Shown here in pieces: positions 27,624-37,039 of a stretch of DNA of 64,000 nucleotides (its first letter is position 1; each line of letters opens with the position of its first letter). The stretch is from positions 8,150,001 through 8,214,000 of the forward strand of contig NZ_CP069526.1 of assembly GCF_016889705.1 (NCBI RefSeq), given 5' to 3'. The notes under the pieces were generated by a model. It saw nothing but the letters and a program-made list of their open reading frames with translations, was not told the origin of the DNA and searched no databases. Position numbers and translations under genes: made by a program. This stretch comes from Amycolatopsis sp. FDAARGOS 1241. GTDB taxonomy: Bacteria > Actinomycetota > Actinomycetes > Mycobacteriales > Pseudonocardiaceae.

Positions 27624-27990
27624 GTCGGACACTCCTCCCTGTGGTGGCCGGGCAGCCTCTCCGCCCGGTCGGAGCGATCCCCTCCGGTGATTCATTCACC
27701 TCGATCGCTCTCACCCGGGAAGACGCCCACCGTCGGCTCGGGATGCCCCGGTGTGGGATCGCCCGCAACCACGCAACCCCGGCCGGCCCGAGACGTCGGA
27801 AAGAGTTGAAGGCGCGCGCGGCCGCGCGCAGGTTACCGAGGGCTCACAGAAAACCCGCGCCACGTGTCGCAGCCCGCCCACACCCGGAGGTCGCGGGTTC
27901 GAAGCCCCGGAGCCCGGCACCGGCGACACGCAGGTTGCCGCTGGCCGAATCACCGGCCGCCGGCGCCTGATCAACGCTGATCAGTGCCGA
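27624..27990. other. intergenic region without a gene
   Basis: This gap between two leftward genes should contain the DUF4232 promoter. A segment near 27893-27916 resembles a tRNA T-arm (GGTCGCGGGTTCGAAGCCC), but no tRNA body or stable arm can be built around it. I see no other conserved structure. Confidence 0.5.
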
Positions 27991-28623
27991 TCAGTGGATG
28001 TCGTGCCTGCTCAACGGCCGGCCCGGCAACGGCGTCCCCGGCCGGGCCCGCAACCCGTCGATCATGATCGTGATGCTGCGAGCCGTGGACATCTGCGCGA
28101 TCTCCGGCGACGAGGACTCCAGCTGACGCAGCAGCAGGGCGAACAGCATCGCCACGTCGCCTTCCGCGACGTCCGGGCGCAGCGTGCCCTCGCGCTGAGC
28201 GCCGCGCACGAGGACTTCCAGCTCGGACAGCAGCGATTCGCGCAGAGCGGCGATGGCGGGATCCTCCTTGAGGATCTCCAGCGCCTTCTTCGACACCATC
28301 GCCAGCTGCACCGACAGGTGCAGTTCCACCGACTGGTAGATCAGCCGGACCAGCGCCTGCCACGCAGTGGGCTCCTCCGCGGCGGCCTGACGGGCGTCGT
28401 CGAGGACACGGGAGAAGTTGTCGACGGCGACGGCCCTGATCAGGGCTTCGCGGTCGGGGAAGCGGCGGTAGAGGGTGCCCACGCCGACGCCGGCCGCGCG
28501 AGCGATCTCCTCCATCGGCACCTCCGGGCCGTACTCGGCGAAGATGGTCCGCGCCGCGGCGATGATCTGGTCGCGGTTGCGCCGCGCATCGGCCCGCAGC
28601 GGGACCTGGGGGTCTGCGCTCAT
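27991..28623 (-). CDS. TetR-family transcriptional regulator
   Basis: TetR-type regulator, 210 aa from ATG 28623. The helix-turn-helix is PMEEIARAAGVGVGTLYRRF with PDREALIRAVAVDNF after it, a common actinobacterial subtype; the C-terminal ligand domain spans about 90-195. It is divergent from the triple P450 operon with 214 bases between the start codons, so it is the obvious candidate regulator of those genes, responding perhaps to a P450 substrate. That link is inference. Confidence 0.91.
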   Translation of the reverse strand: MSADPQVPLRADARRNRDQIIAAARTIFAEYGPEVPMEEIARAAGVGVGTLYRRFPDREALIRAVAVDNFSRVLDDARQAAAEEPTAWQALVRLIYQSVELHLSVQLAMVSKKALEILKEDPAIAALRESLLSELEVLVRGAQREGTLRPDVAEGDVAMLFALLLRQLESSSPEIAQMSTARSITIMIDGLRARPGTPLPGRPLSRHDIH

Positions 28624-28754
28624 GGCCCACCTTCCGCTCGCCGGGAACTCGTTACGAGCGCAAATTCTCGCATGGTCAACGTCCGGCGGGCTGAACACAC
28701 GAGCGGTCACCCTTTGCTATTGGACGGAGATCCTCCGCTTCGGTACCGTGGGTA

Positions 28755-28789
28755 TTGAACCGGAATGTAATCCTCCACATACATACAGT
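28755..28789 (+). promoter_or_regulatory. candidate promoter of the P450 operon
   Basis: TTGAAC at 28755-28760 is followed 17-19 bases later by CATACATA (about 28778-28785), and TACAGT lies at 28784-28789. The segment is AT-rich compared with its surroundings and lies between the divergent TetR gene and the first P450 gene. Confidence 0.5.
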
Positions 28790-28837
28790 ACCGGATCAGC
28801 CGGATCAACGGCGCAAATCCACCAAGGGGGCTCCACC

Positions 28838-30049
28838 ATGACCGAAGTTGCCGAACCCGAGCTCGCCAGCTTCCCGATGACCCGCACCTGCCCGTTCGCT
28901 CCACCACCGGAGTACGAACGCTTCGAGGACGAACGGGCGAAGTTCGTCCAGCTCGACTCCGGCCAGCACGCCTGGGTGTTCACGAAGCACGAAGACGTGC
29001 GCGCGATGCTGAACGACCCCCGGTTCAGCTCCAACCGCTTCAACCCCGGCTTCCCGATCCTGTTCCGCGACGGCGCGCCGCGGCGCGAGCGCAAGCTCAA
29101 CCCGTCGCTGATCAACATGGACGCGCCGGAGCACGGGCCCGCGCGGCGCGAGGTCGTCGGCGAGTTCACCGTGAAGCGGATGAAGGCGCTACAGCCGCGC
29201 ATCCAGGAGATCGTCGACGAGCACGTGGACGCGATGCTGGCCGGGGACCAGCCCGCGGACCTCGTCTCGGCCCTGTCGCTGCCGGTCCCCTCGCTCGTGA
29301 TCTGCGAGCAGCTCGGCGTGCCCTACGCCGACCACGAGTTCTTCCAGAAGCACAGCTCACGCATCCTCAGCCGCGAAATCAGCTCCGACGAGCGGCTCGA
29401 ATCCGTGCTCGCGCTCGAGGACTACCTCGACGAGCTGGTCACGGCCAAGGAAGCGAACCCGACCGACGACCTGCTCGGCCGCCAGATCACCAAGAGGCGC
29501 GAAGAGGGCGAGTACGACCACAAGGACCTCGTGTCGCTCGCGTTCCTGCTGCTCATCGCCGGCCACGAGACCACGGCGAACATGATCTCGCTGGGCACGG
29601 TCGCGCTGCTGGAGAACCCGGACCAGCTCGCCGCGATCAAGGCCGACCCCGGCAAGACCCTTGACGCCGTCGAGGAACTGCTGCGCTACTTCACCATCGC
29701 CGAGTTCGCGACCACCCGCGTCGCGACCGAGGACGTGGAGATCGCGGGCGTCACGGTCCGCGCCGGCCAGGGCGTGCTCGGCCTCAGCTACGCCGCGAAC
29801 TTCGACGCGGAAGCCTTCCCCGAGCCCGCAAAGCTCGACATCACGCGTGGCGGCCGCAAGCACGTGGCGTTCGGCTTCGGCGCCCACCAGTGCCTCGGCC
29901 AGAACCTCGCGCGCATGGAGCTGCAGATCGTGTTCGACACGCTGTTCCGCCGCATCCCCACGCTCAAGCTGGCCGTCCCGGTCGAGCAGCTGCCGTTCAA
30001 GCACGACTCCGCGATCTTCGGTCTCCACTGTCTGCCCGTCACCTGGTGA
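28838..30049 (+). CDS. cytochrome P450, tandem copy 1
   Basis: Soluble bacterial class I P450, 403 aa, CYP105-like by overall pattern. The I-helix AGHETT (241-246) keeps the acid-alcohol pair, the K-helix is E280-R283 and the heme loop FGFGAHQCLGQNLAR carries Cys352. An AAGGGGG site precedes ATG 28838. It is the most divergent of the three tandem copies (for example FRDGAPRRERKLN where the others have GGNV-RR). Ten bases separate it from the next copy. Likely hydroxylates a small hydrophobic compound with electrons from the downstream ferredoxin; substrate unknown. Confidence 0.95.
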   Translation: MTEVAEPELASFPMTRTCPFAPPPEYERFEDERAKFVQLDSGQHAWVFTKHEDVRAMLNDPRFSSNRFNPGFPILFRDGAPRRERKLNPSLINMDAPEHGPARREVVGEFTVKRMKALQPRIQEIVDEHVDAMLAGDQPADLVSALSLPVPSLVICEQLGVPYADHEFFQKHSSRILSREISSDERLESVLALEDYLDELVTAKEANPTDDLLGRQITKRREEGEYDHKDLVSLAFLLLIAGHETTANMISLGTVALLENPDQLAAIKADPGKTLDAVEELLRYFTIAEFATTRVATEDVEIAGVTVRAGQGVLGLSYAANFDAEAFPEPAKLDITRGGRKHVAFGFGAHQCLGQNLARMELQIVFDTLFRRIPTLKLAVPVEQLPFKHDSAIFGLHCLPVTW

Positions 30050-30059
30050 AGGAGGAGCG

Positions 30060-31256
30060 ATGACCACGATGGAGGAGCTCCCGGTCGCCCGGAAGTGCCC
30101 CTTCGCGCCGCCCGAGGAGTACACGGCCACGCGCGAAGAGGCGCCGATCCACCGGGTGAAGATCCCGGACGGCAAACAAGCCTGGGTGGTCTCGCGGCAC
30201 GAGGATGTGCGGGCCGTGCTCAACGACCCGCGCTTCTCCGCCGACCGGTTCAACCCGGACTTCCCGACGCTCGTGCCCGGGGGGAACGTCACCCGCCGCA
30301 CCGAGGCCGAGCGCACGATGCTGGCGATGGACGCGCCGCAGCACGGTCCGGAGCGCAAGGCGGTGCTCGGGGAGTTCACCGTCAAGCGCGTCGGCGAGCT
30401 GAAGCCGCGGATCCAGGAGATCGTCGACGGGCTGATCGACGACATCCTCGCTTCCGACCAGCCGGTCGACCTCGTCGAGACGCTGTCGCTGCCGGTGCCG
30501 TCGCTCGTGATCTGCGAACTGCTCGGCGTGCCCTACGAGGACCACGAGTTCTTCCAGGAGAACACCAAGCAGCTGATCAAGCGCGCCACCACCGCCGAAG
30601 CACGGCGGGCCGCGTTCGAGCGCGTGCAGTCCTACCTCGCAGACCTGATCGCCACGAAGGAAACCGATCCCGGCGACGACCTCCTCGGACGGCAGATCGT
30701 CAAGCGGCGCGAGGAAGGCACGTACGATCGGGCGAAGCTGGTGAGCCTCGCGTTCCTGCTGCTCGCGGCGGGGCACGAGACCACGGCGAACATGATCTCG
30801 CTCGGCACCGTCGCGTTCCTGCACAACCCCGACCAGCTGGCGCTGATCAAGGCCGACCCGGCCAAGACGCTGCCCGCCGTCGAGGAACTGCTGCGCTACT
30901 TCTCGATCGTGGACAACACCGCGCGCCTGGCGAAGGAGGACGTCGAAGTCGGCGGCGTCACGATCAAGGCCGGCGAAGGCGTGGTGCTCATGGCGTACGC
31001 GGCGAACTGGGATCCGGACGTGTTCGCTGACTCGGCGGCGTTCGACATCGAGCGCGGCGCGCGCCACCACGTCGCGTTCGGGTTCGGGCCGCACCAGTGC
31101 TTGGGCCAGAACCTCGCGCGCACCGAACTGCAGATCGTGTTCGACACCCTGTTCCGCCGCATCCCGACGCTGAAGCTCGCCAAGGAAGTCGAGGACCTAC
31201 CGTTCAAGGACGACGCCCTCATCTACGGCCTCTACGAGCTGCCCGTCACCTGGTGA
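30060..31256 (+). CDS. cytochrome P450, tandem copy 2
   Basis: P450 of 398 aa, strongly similar to copies 1 and 3. AGHETT lies at 237-242 and the heme loop FGFGPHQCLGQNLAR has Cys347. ATG 30060 sits after GGAGGAG in the ten-base junction to copy 1. The last codons plus the junction, CCCGTCACCTGGTGAAGGAG and beyond, are identical at the copy 1/2 and copy 2/3 boundaries, which shows how the array was duplicated. Residues in the B-C and F-G regions differ between copies (for example NTKQLIKRATTAEARR here), so substrate ranges may have diverged. Confidence 0.95.
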   Translation: MTTMEELPVARKCPFAPPEEYTATREEAPIHRVKIPDGKQAWVVSRHEDVRAVLNDPRFSADRFNPDFPTLVPGGNVTRRTEAERTMLAMDAPQHGPERKAVLGEFTVKRVGELKPRIQEIVDGLIDDILASDQPVDLVETLSLPVPSLVICELLGVPYEDHEFFQENTKQLIKRATTAEARRAAFERVQSYLADLIATKETDPGDDLLGRQIVKRREEGTYDRAKLVSLAFLLLAAGHETTANMISLGTVAFLHNPDQLALIKADPAKTLPAVEELLRYFSIVDNTARLAKEDVEVGGVTIKAGEGVVLMAYAANWDPDVFADSAAFDIERGARHHVAFGFGPHQCLGQNLARTELQIVFDTLFRRIPTLKLAKEVEDLPFKDDALIYGLYELPVTW

Positions 31257-31266
31257 AGGAGGAGCG

Positions 31267-32472
31267 ATGACCACAGCCGGCGAGCTCGAGCTGCCGGTGG
31301 CGCGCAAGTGCCCGTTCGCACCGCCCGAGGAGTACACGCAGATCCGCGAGGAACAGCCGATCACGCGCGTGCGGATCCCCGACGGCAAACAGGCCTGGGT
31401 CGTTTCGCGGCACGAGGACGTGCGGACGGTGCTCAACGACCGCCGCTTCTCCTCTGACCGCTTCAACGAGAACTTCCCCGTGCTCGTCAAGGGCGGCAAC
31501 GTGTTCCGGCGGTCCGACGCCGAGCGCACGATGATCACGATGGACGCGCCCGAACACGGTCCGGCGCGCAAGGCCGTGCTGGGCGAGTTCACCGTCAAGC
31601 GCGTCACGGCGATGCGGCCGCGGATCCAGGAGATCGTCGACGGGCTGATCGACGACATCCTGGCCGCCGAACAGCCGGTCGACCTCGTCGAGATGCTGTC
31701 GCTGCCGGTGCCCTCGCTCGTGATCTGCGAACTGCTGGGCGTGCCGTACGAGGACCACGGCTTCTTCCAGGAGAACACGGCGAAGCTGCTCAAGCGCACG
31801 GTCGGGTTCGAGGACCGGCAGGCGGCGTTCGAGCGCGTGCGCGGTTACCTCGACCGGCTCGTCACGGCCAAGGAAGCCGAACCGGGTGACGACCTGCTCG
31901 GCCGCCAGATCGTGAAGCTGCGCGAAGAGGGGACGTATGACCACCGCGCCGTGGTGGGGCTGGCGTTCCTGCTGCTCGTCGCCGGCCACGAGACCACGGC
32001 GAACATGATCTCGCTGGGCACGGTCGGCCTGCTGGAGAACCCCGACCAGCTCGCAGCGATCAAGGCCGACCCCGGCAAGACGCTCGACGCCGTCGAGGAA
32101 CTGCTGCGCTACTTCACGATCGTCGACACGGCCACCGCGCGCGTCGCGGTGGCGGACGTCGAGATCGGCGGCGTCACCATCCGGGCAGGAGACGGCGTGC
32201 TCGCGCTCGGTTACACCGCCAACTGGGACCCCGCGGTGTTCGACGAACCGGAGAAGCTGGACCTCACGCGCAGGGCGCGCCACCACGTGGCGTTCGGGTT
32301 CGGGCCGCACCAGTGCTTGGGCCAGAACCTCGCGCGCACCGAACTGCAGATCGTGTTCGACACGCTGTTCCGCCGCATCCCCACGCTCAAGCTCGCCGTG
32401 GACGTCGACGACCTGCCCTTCAAGGAAGACGCGTCGATCTACGGCCTGTACCGGCTGCCGGTGAGCTGGTGA
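31267..32472 (+). CDS. cytochrome P450, tandem copy 3
   Basis: P450 of 401 aa with AGHETT near residue 240 and the same heme loop FGFGPHQCLGQNLAR (Cys near 350). It shares most residues with copy 2 in the N-terminal and C-terminal parts and differs mainly in the F-G helices (KLLKRTVGFEDRQAAF) and the beta strands near VDTATARVAVADVEIGG. The start ATG follows GGAGGAG. It is followed after 47 bases by the ferredoxin gene that probably serves all three enzymes. Confidence 0.95.
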   Translation: MTTAGELELPVARKCPFAPPEEYTQIREEQPITRVRIPDGKQAWVVSRHEDVRTVLNDRRFSSDRFNENFPVLVKGGNVFRRSDAERTMITMDAPEHGPARKAVLGEFTVKRVTAMRPRIQEIVDGLIDDILAAEQPVDLVEMLSLPVPSLVICELLGVPYEDHGFFQENTAKLLKRTVGFEDRQAAFERVRGYLDRLVTAKEAEPGDDLLGRQIVKLREEGTYDHRAVVGLAFLLLVAGHETTANMISLGTVGLLENPDQLAAIKADPGKTLDAVEELLRYFTIVDTATARVAVADVEIGGVTIRAGDGVLALGYTANWDPAVFDEPEKLDLTRRARHHVAFGFGPHQCLGQNLARTELQIVFDTLFRRIPTLKLAVDVDDLPFKEDASIYGLYRLPVSW

Positions 32473-32519
32473 GCTGGTAGACAACAGACGCTCCCACCAC
32501 GAGCCAGGAAGAGGAAACC

Positions 32520-32714
32520 ATGAAGATCATCGCGGACACCGGCAAGTGCGTCGGCGCCGGCCAGTGCGTGCTCACCGAACCCGCCCTGTTCGACCAGAGC
32601 GAGGACGACGGCACGGTCATCGTCCTGAACGAGACGCCCGAAGGTGAACTGGTGGACAAGGCGCGCGAGGCCGTGAACGTCTGCCCCAGCCAGGCGCTTT
32701 CGCTGCAGGAGTGA
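32520..32714 (+). CDS. P450-linked ferredoxin, 3Fe-4S type
   Basis: Small iron-sulfur electron carrier, 64 aa. CVGAGQC followed by a distant VNVCPSQAL gives three cluster cysteines with Ala/Gly in place of one ligand, the pattern of [3Fe-4S] ferredoxins that feed actinomycete P450s. A possible site AGGAAG lies a few bases before ATG 32520. No ferredoxin reductase gene is adjacent, so electrons must come from an unlinked reductase. The gene ends two bases before the convergent methyltransferase gene. Confidence 0.95.
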   Translation: MKIIADTGKCVGAGQCVLTEPALFDQSEDDGTVIVLNETPEGELVDKAREAVNVCPSQALSLQE

Positions 32715-32715
32715 G

Positions 32716-33486
32716 TCACCGCTTCCCGGCGGTGAACAGCACCGTCGTGTAGTCGCAGGTGAACTGACCGCCGCGGGCGTCGATCGCGGCGCCCACGGCG
32801 GTCAGGACCGCGGCTCGCTGTTCGTCCGAGACGCGGGTGAGGCCGCCCTGGGTGGGGAGCAGGTCGAGGTACTCGTCGCGGGTGTAGTGGTGCTGCCACT
32901 CGTAGAAATGCTCTTCGAGCCCATCGAAATCGCTTCCGGCCAGCGAGTTTTCGACCACCGGCCGGTAGGCGTCGCGAGTGGGCGCGCGGTCTGCCTTGAT
33001 CGGCGAGTCCGGCACGGCCCTGCGGAACGCTTCGCCGAACACCGCCGCGATGTCCTCGGGCGGCACGAACAGGTGCCAGAAGAGCCCCAGCAAGCCCCCG
33101 GGCTTGAGCACTTCCGCCGCTTTCCGGGCGCCTTGAGCCGGATCGACCCAGTGCCACGCCTGACCGGCGACGACGGCGTCGAACGTGCGGCCCTTCGCGT
33201 CCCACTGTTCGAACGTGGCTACCTCGACGTCGATGCCCTGGATTCGCGCGAACTCGGCCATGCGCTCGTCGGGTTCGACACCGAGCACCGCGCAGCCCCG
33301 TTCCCGCAGCTGACGGGCGGCGATGCCCGTGCCGCAGCCGACGTCGACGATTTCCCGCCCGGCGTCCGCGAGGCGGTCGATCAACTCCGCCGGATACCCG
33401 GGTCGCGCGCGGTCGTAACGCTGCACGTCGACGCCGAACGACTGGGCGGTCTGCTTCAACTGACGCGGATCCGGTAAAGTGGGCAT
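32716..33486 (-). CDS. class I SAM-dependent methyltransferase
   Basis: Methyltransferase of 256 aa with motif I EIVDVGCGTGIAARQLRERG (about residues 45-64), acidic GVEPDERM, VVAGQAWHWVDP and EVLKPGGLLGLFWHLF. The VDVQRYDRARPGYPAELID opening is typical of the UbiE/TAM-like small-molecule branch. It is divergent from a TetR gene, and two palindromes cover its start codon, so it is probably the repressed target of that regulator. Acceptor unknown. Confidence 0.9.
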   Translation of the reverse strand: MPTLPDPRQLKQTAQSFGVDVQRYDRARPGYPAELIDRLADAGREIVDVGCGTGIAARQLRERGCAVLGVEPDERMAEFARIQGIDVEVATFEQWDAKGRTFDAVVAGQAWHWVDPAQGARKAAEVLKPGGLLGLFWHLFVPPEDIAAVFGEAFRRAVPDSPIKADRAPTRDAYRPVVENSLAGSDFDGLEEHFYEWQHHYTRDEYLDLLPTQGGLTRVSDEQRAAVLTAVGAAIDARGGQFTCDYTTVLFTAGKR

Positions 33487-33514
33487 GTGCCCACTCTAGT
33501 GGGCGTGCGCCCAC
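33479..33514. promoter_or_regulatory. twin palindromic operator between methyltransferase and TetR genes
   Basis: Two 16-bp dyads, GTGGGCA-TG-TGCCCAC (33479-33494) and GTGGGCG-TG-CGCCCAC (33499-33514), are separated by four bases, so the centres are 20 bp apart, about two helical turns. The first covers the ATG of the leftward methyltransferase. Four GTGGGC half-sites suit two TetR dimers bound side by side. Confidence 0.8.
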
Positions 33515-33532
33515 TCACGCCAGGAGTTTTAC

Positions 33533-34114
33533 TTGCCGACCGGGGTCCACCTGCGCGACGTGCGCACTCAGCTGTTCGACGCCGCCGAGCGCGTGCTGCT
33601 GCGCGGCGGCCCGAGCGCCCTCACGAGCCGTGCCGTGACCGACGAGGCCGGCTGCGCGAAAGGCGTGCTGCACAAGCACTTCACCGACTTCGACGGATTC
33701 CTCGCCGAGCTCGTGCTCGACCGCATCGCCCAGGTCCAGGCACGCTCGGAGACCCTCGTCGCGCAGGCCGGTACCGGGTCGGTGGTCGACACCGTGGCCG
33801 ACGTGCTCACGGAGGTCTTCTCGTCCGTGGCCGTCTCCGTCGTCGCGCTCATCACCTTCCGCGACGGGCTGCGCGCCCGCTTGCGCGCAGCCCGGCCCGG
33901 CCCCGGGGTGCCGCTGGCGACGGACGCCGCGCGGATGCTGGCCCGCTACCTGACCGCGGAACGCGACCTCGGCCGGTTGTCCGCGGACGCCGACGTCGAC
34001 ACCCTCGCCCCCACGCTGGTCGGCGCGGGTCACCTGCTCTTCGCGGACCGATCCGGCGACGAAGCAGCGCTGCGGCCCATGGTCGCGTCGGTGCTGTCAC
34101 CCGTGCTCGAGTGA
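33533..34114 (+). CDS. TetR-family transcriptional regulator
   Basis: TetR-type regulator, 193 aa, from TTG 33533 with GGAG seven bases upstream. The helix-turn-helix is ALTSRAVTDEAGCAKGVLHK followed by HFTDFDGFLAELVLDRI; the rest is a helical ligand domain. It is divergent from the methyltransferase gene and the twin operator lies between them, so it very probably represses both. The ligand could be a substrate of the methyltransferase. Confidence 0.9.
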   Translation: MPTGVHLRDVRTQLFDAAERVLLRGGPSALTSRAVTDEAGCAKGVLHKHFTDFDGFLAELVLDRIAQVQARSETLVAQAGTGSVVDTVADVLTEVFSSVAVSVVALITFRDGLRARLRAARPGPGVPLATDAARMLARYLTAERDLGRLSADADVDTLAPTLVGAGHLLFADRSGDEAALRPMVASVLSPVLE

Positions 34115-34148
34115 GGGTGGCCGCCGGAGAGGGCAGCCACCCCGCACC

Positions 34149-35228
<1,080 letters not shown>

Positions 35229-35231
35229 GGC

Positions 35232-36107
35232 TTACTTCACCGCTCCCATGGACAGGCCGCGCACCAGGTGGTTCTGCGCGAACCACCCGACGATCATCAC
35301 CGGCAGCGAAGCCAGCAGCGCGGCGGCGGAAAGCTGGGCCCAGTAGAGGCCTTCACTCGTGATGAAGCCGACCAGGAACACCGGCACGGTGCCGGCGCGG
35401 GCGGCCGTGAGGTTGACCGCGTAGAAGAACTCCGTCCAGGAGAAGATCACGCAGATCAGCGCGGTCGCGGCGATGCCGGGCGCGACCACCGGCATGATGA
35501 TCTTGCGCAGCAGCGTCGGCAGGGTGGCGCCGTCGATGTGCGCGGCCTCGATCATCTCGCCGGGCACCTCGAGGAAGAACGAGCGCATCATCCAGATCGC
35601 GAGCGGCAGATTCATCGACGTGTACAGGATGATCAGCGCCCACACCGTGTCGAGCAGGTCGGTGTTCTGCGAGATCACGTACAGCGGGATGATCGCCGCG
35701 ACGATCGGCAGCATCTTCGTGGACAGGAAGAAGCTGAGCGCGTTCTTCGTCTTCTTCACCGGCGCCAGCGACAGCGCGTACGCGGCCGGGATGCCGAGCA
35801 GCAGCACCAGCAGCGTCGAGATGATCGTGACGAACGCCGAATTCGCCAGGTACGGCACGAAGCCGCCCTTGAGCACACCGGAGATCTGGTCGAACGTCGG
35901 GCTGAAGAAGAGCTTCGGCGGGTCGGTGTAGGCATCGGACTCCTGCTTGAACGCCGTGAGAATCATCCACAGCAGCGGGACGACGAACAGGATCGCCAGG
36001 ACCCACGTGACGACGGTGAGCGTGCCCGGCCCGTAGCGGCGCTTGCGCGGACGCCGCGGCGCGCCGGCCGAAGCGGTGCTGGGTGCGGTGGCGGTTGCGG
36101 TGGTCAC
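35232..36107 (-). CDS. sugar/polyol ABC transporter permease (MalG-like)
   Basis: Inner-membrane permease, 291 aa, six predicted helices. The first is TLTVVTWVLAILFVVPLLWM, and the EAA loop EAAHIDGATLPTLLRKIIMP contacts the ATPase. I use GTG 36107, which overlaps the partner permease stop by four bases; the frame is open far upstream but in antisense-like composition. It pairs with the MalF-like subunit to form the channel of the importer. Confidence 0.94.
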   Translation of the reverse strand: MTTATATAPSTASAGAPRRPRKRRYGPGTLTVVTWVLAILFVVPLLWMILTAFKQESDAYTDPPKLFFSPTFDQISGVLKGGFVPYLANSAFVTIISTLLVLLLGIPAAYALSLAPVKKTKNALSFFLSTKMLPIVAAIIPLYVISQNTDLLDTVWALIILYTSMNLPLAIWMMRSFFLEVPGEMIEAAHIDGATLPTLLRKIIMPVVAPGIAATALICVIFSWTEFFYAVNLTAARAGTVPVFLVGFITSEGLYWAQLSAAALLASLPVMIVGWFAQNHLVRGLSMGAVK

Positions 36108-37039
36108 TTCGTGCCTCCGTCCACGGAGAACGCGCGGAACATCAGGCGCAGGGCGAAGGTCGCGACGATCATCGTGATGATCACGACGACCACGCCCATC
36201 GCCGACGACTGGCCGATGTCGAAGCCCTCGAACGCGCGCTGGTAGATGTAGAACGGCAGGTTGGTGCTGGCCGTGCCCGGTCCGCCCTGTGTCATCAGGA
36301 AGATCGCGTCGAAGCTGTTCACGATGTAGATCGCGCCCAGCAGCGTTGCCAACTGCAGGAACCGCGACAGGTGCGGCAGCGTGATGGAGTAGAACGTGCG
36401 CCAGCGGCTCGCGCCGTCGACGGAAGCCGCCTCCAGCACCTCCTTCGACTGGCTCTGCAGCCCGGCCAGCGTCAGCAGCATCATGAACGGCGTCCACTGC
36501 CAGATGATCTGCGCCATCACCGCGGCGAGCGGGAACTGCGAGAGCCAGTCGACGTCGGTGCCGAACACGAAGTGCAGCAGGCCGTACGTCGGGTCGAACA
36601 TCGTGGTCTTCCACAGCAGCGCGCCCGCCGCGGGGAGGATCAGGAACGGCGTGATCAGCAGCGTGCGCACGAAACCGCGGCCGGCGAACTTGCGGTCCAG
36701 CAGGATCGCGAGCCCGAGCCCGAGCAGCAGCGACACGAACACGCACACCACGGTGAGCACCACGGTGTTGAGCAGCGCGCCGAGGAACGTCGAATCGGTG
36801 AAGACGTCGGCGTAGTTGCGGAGCCCGACGAAGTGCCGGGAGACAGGGCGCACCAGGTTCCACGACTGGAACGAGTAGTAGATGGTGAGCAGGAACGGGA
36901 TCTGCGTCACCGCGATCACGAAGATCAGCGCGGGCAGCAGCGGCAGCCGCCGCTTCCCGGCAGTGCCGGTGGCCTTCTTGGCGGTGCTCGTGCGGGTGGT
37001 GACCGGCGCGGCGCCGGCGGGGACCGAGATCGTACTCAT
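36104..37039 (-). CDS. sugar/polyol ABC transporter permease (MalF-like)
   Basis: Second channel subunit, 311 aa, with six to seven hydrophobic segments beginning at LLPALIFVIAVTQIPFLLTI. The EAA loop is LEAASVDGASRWRTFYSITL, and FDAIFLMTQGGPGTASTNLP is the conserved CUT1 permease segment. A Thr/Ala/Lys-rich cytoplasmic leader of about 30 residues precedes the first helix. Start and stop overlap the flanking genes by four bases each. Confidence 0.94.
   Translation of the reverse strand: MSTISVPAGAAPVTTRTSTAKKATGTAGKRRLPLLPALIFVIAVTQIPFLLTIYYSFQSWNLVRPVSRHFVGLRNYADVFTDSTFLGALLNTVVLTVVCVFVSLLLGLGLAILLDRKFAGRGFVRTLLITPFLILPAAGALLWKTTMFDPTYGLLHFVFGTDVDWLSQFPLAAVMAQIIWQWTPFMMLLTLAGLQSQSKEVLEAASVDGASRWRTFYSITLPHLSRFLQLATLLGAIYIVNSFDAIFLMTQGGPGTASTNLPFYIYQRAFEGFDIGQSSAMGVVVVIITMIVATFALRLMFRAFSVDGGTK

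Noticed and set aside
27624..27720. Cyclic-di-AMP riboswitch upstream of the secreted DUF4232 gene
   Set aside because: The conserved riboswitch core sequences I would expect are not present.
27893..27916. T-arm-like sequence suggesting a tRNA gene or an att remnant
   Set aside because: Only three base pairs of the T stem form and no acceptor, D or anticodon arm can be drawn upstream.
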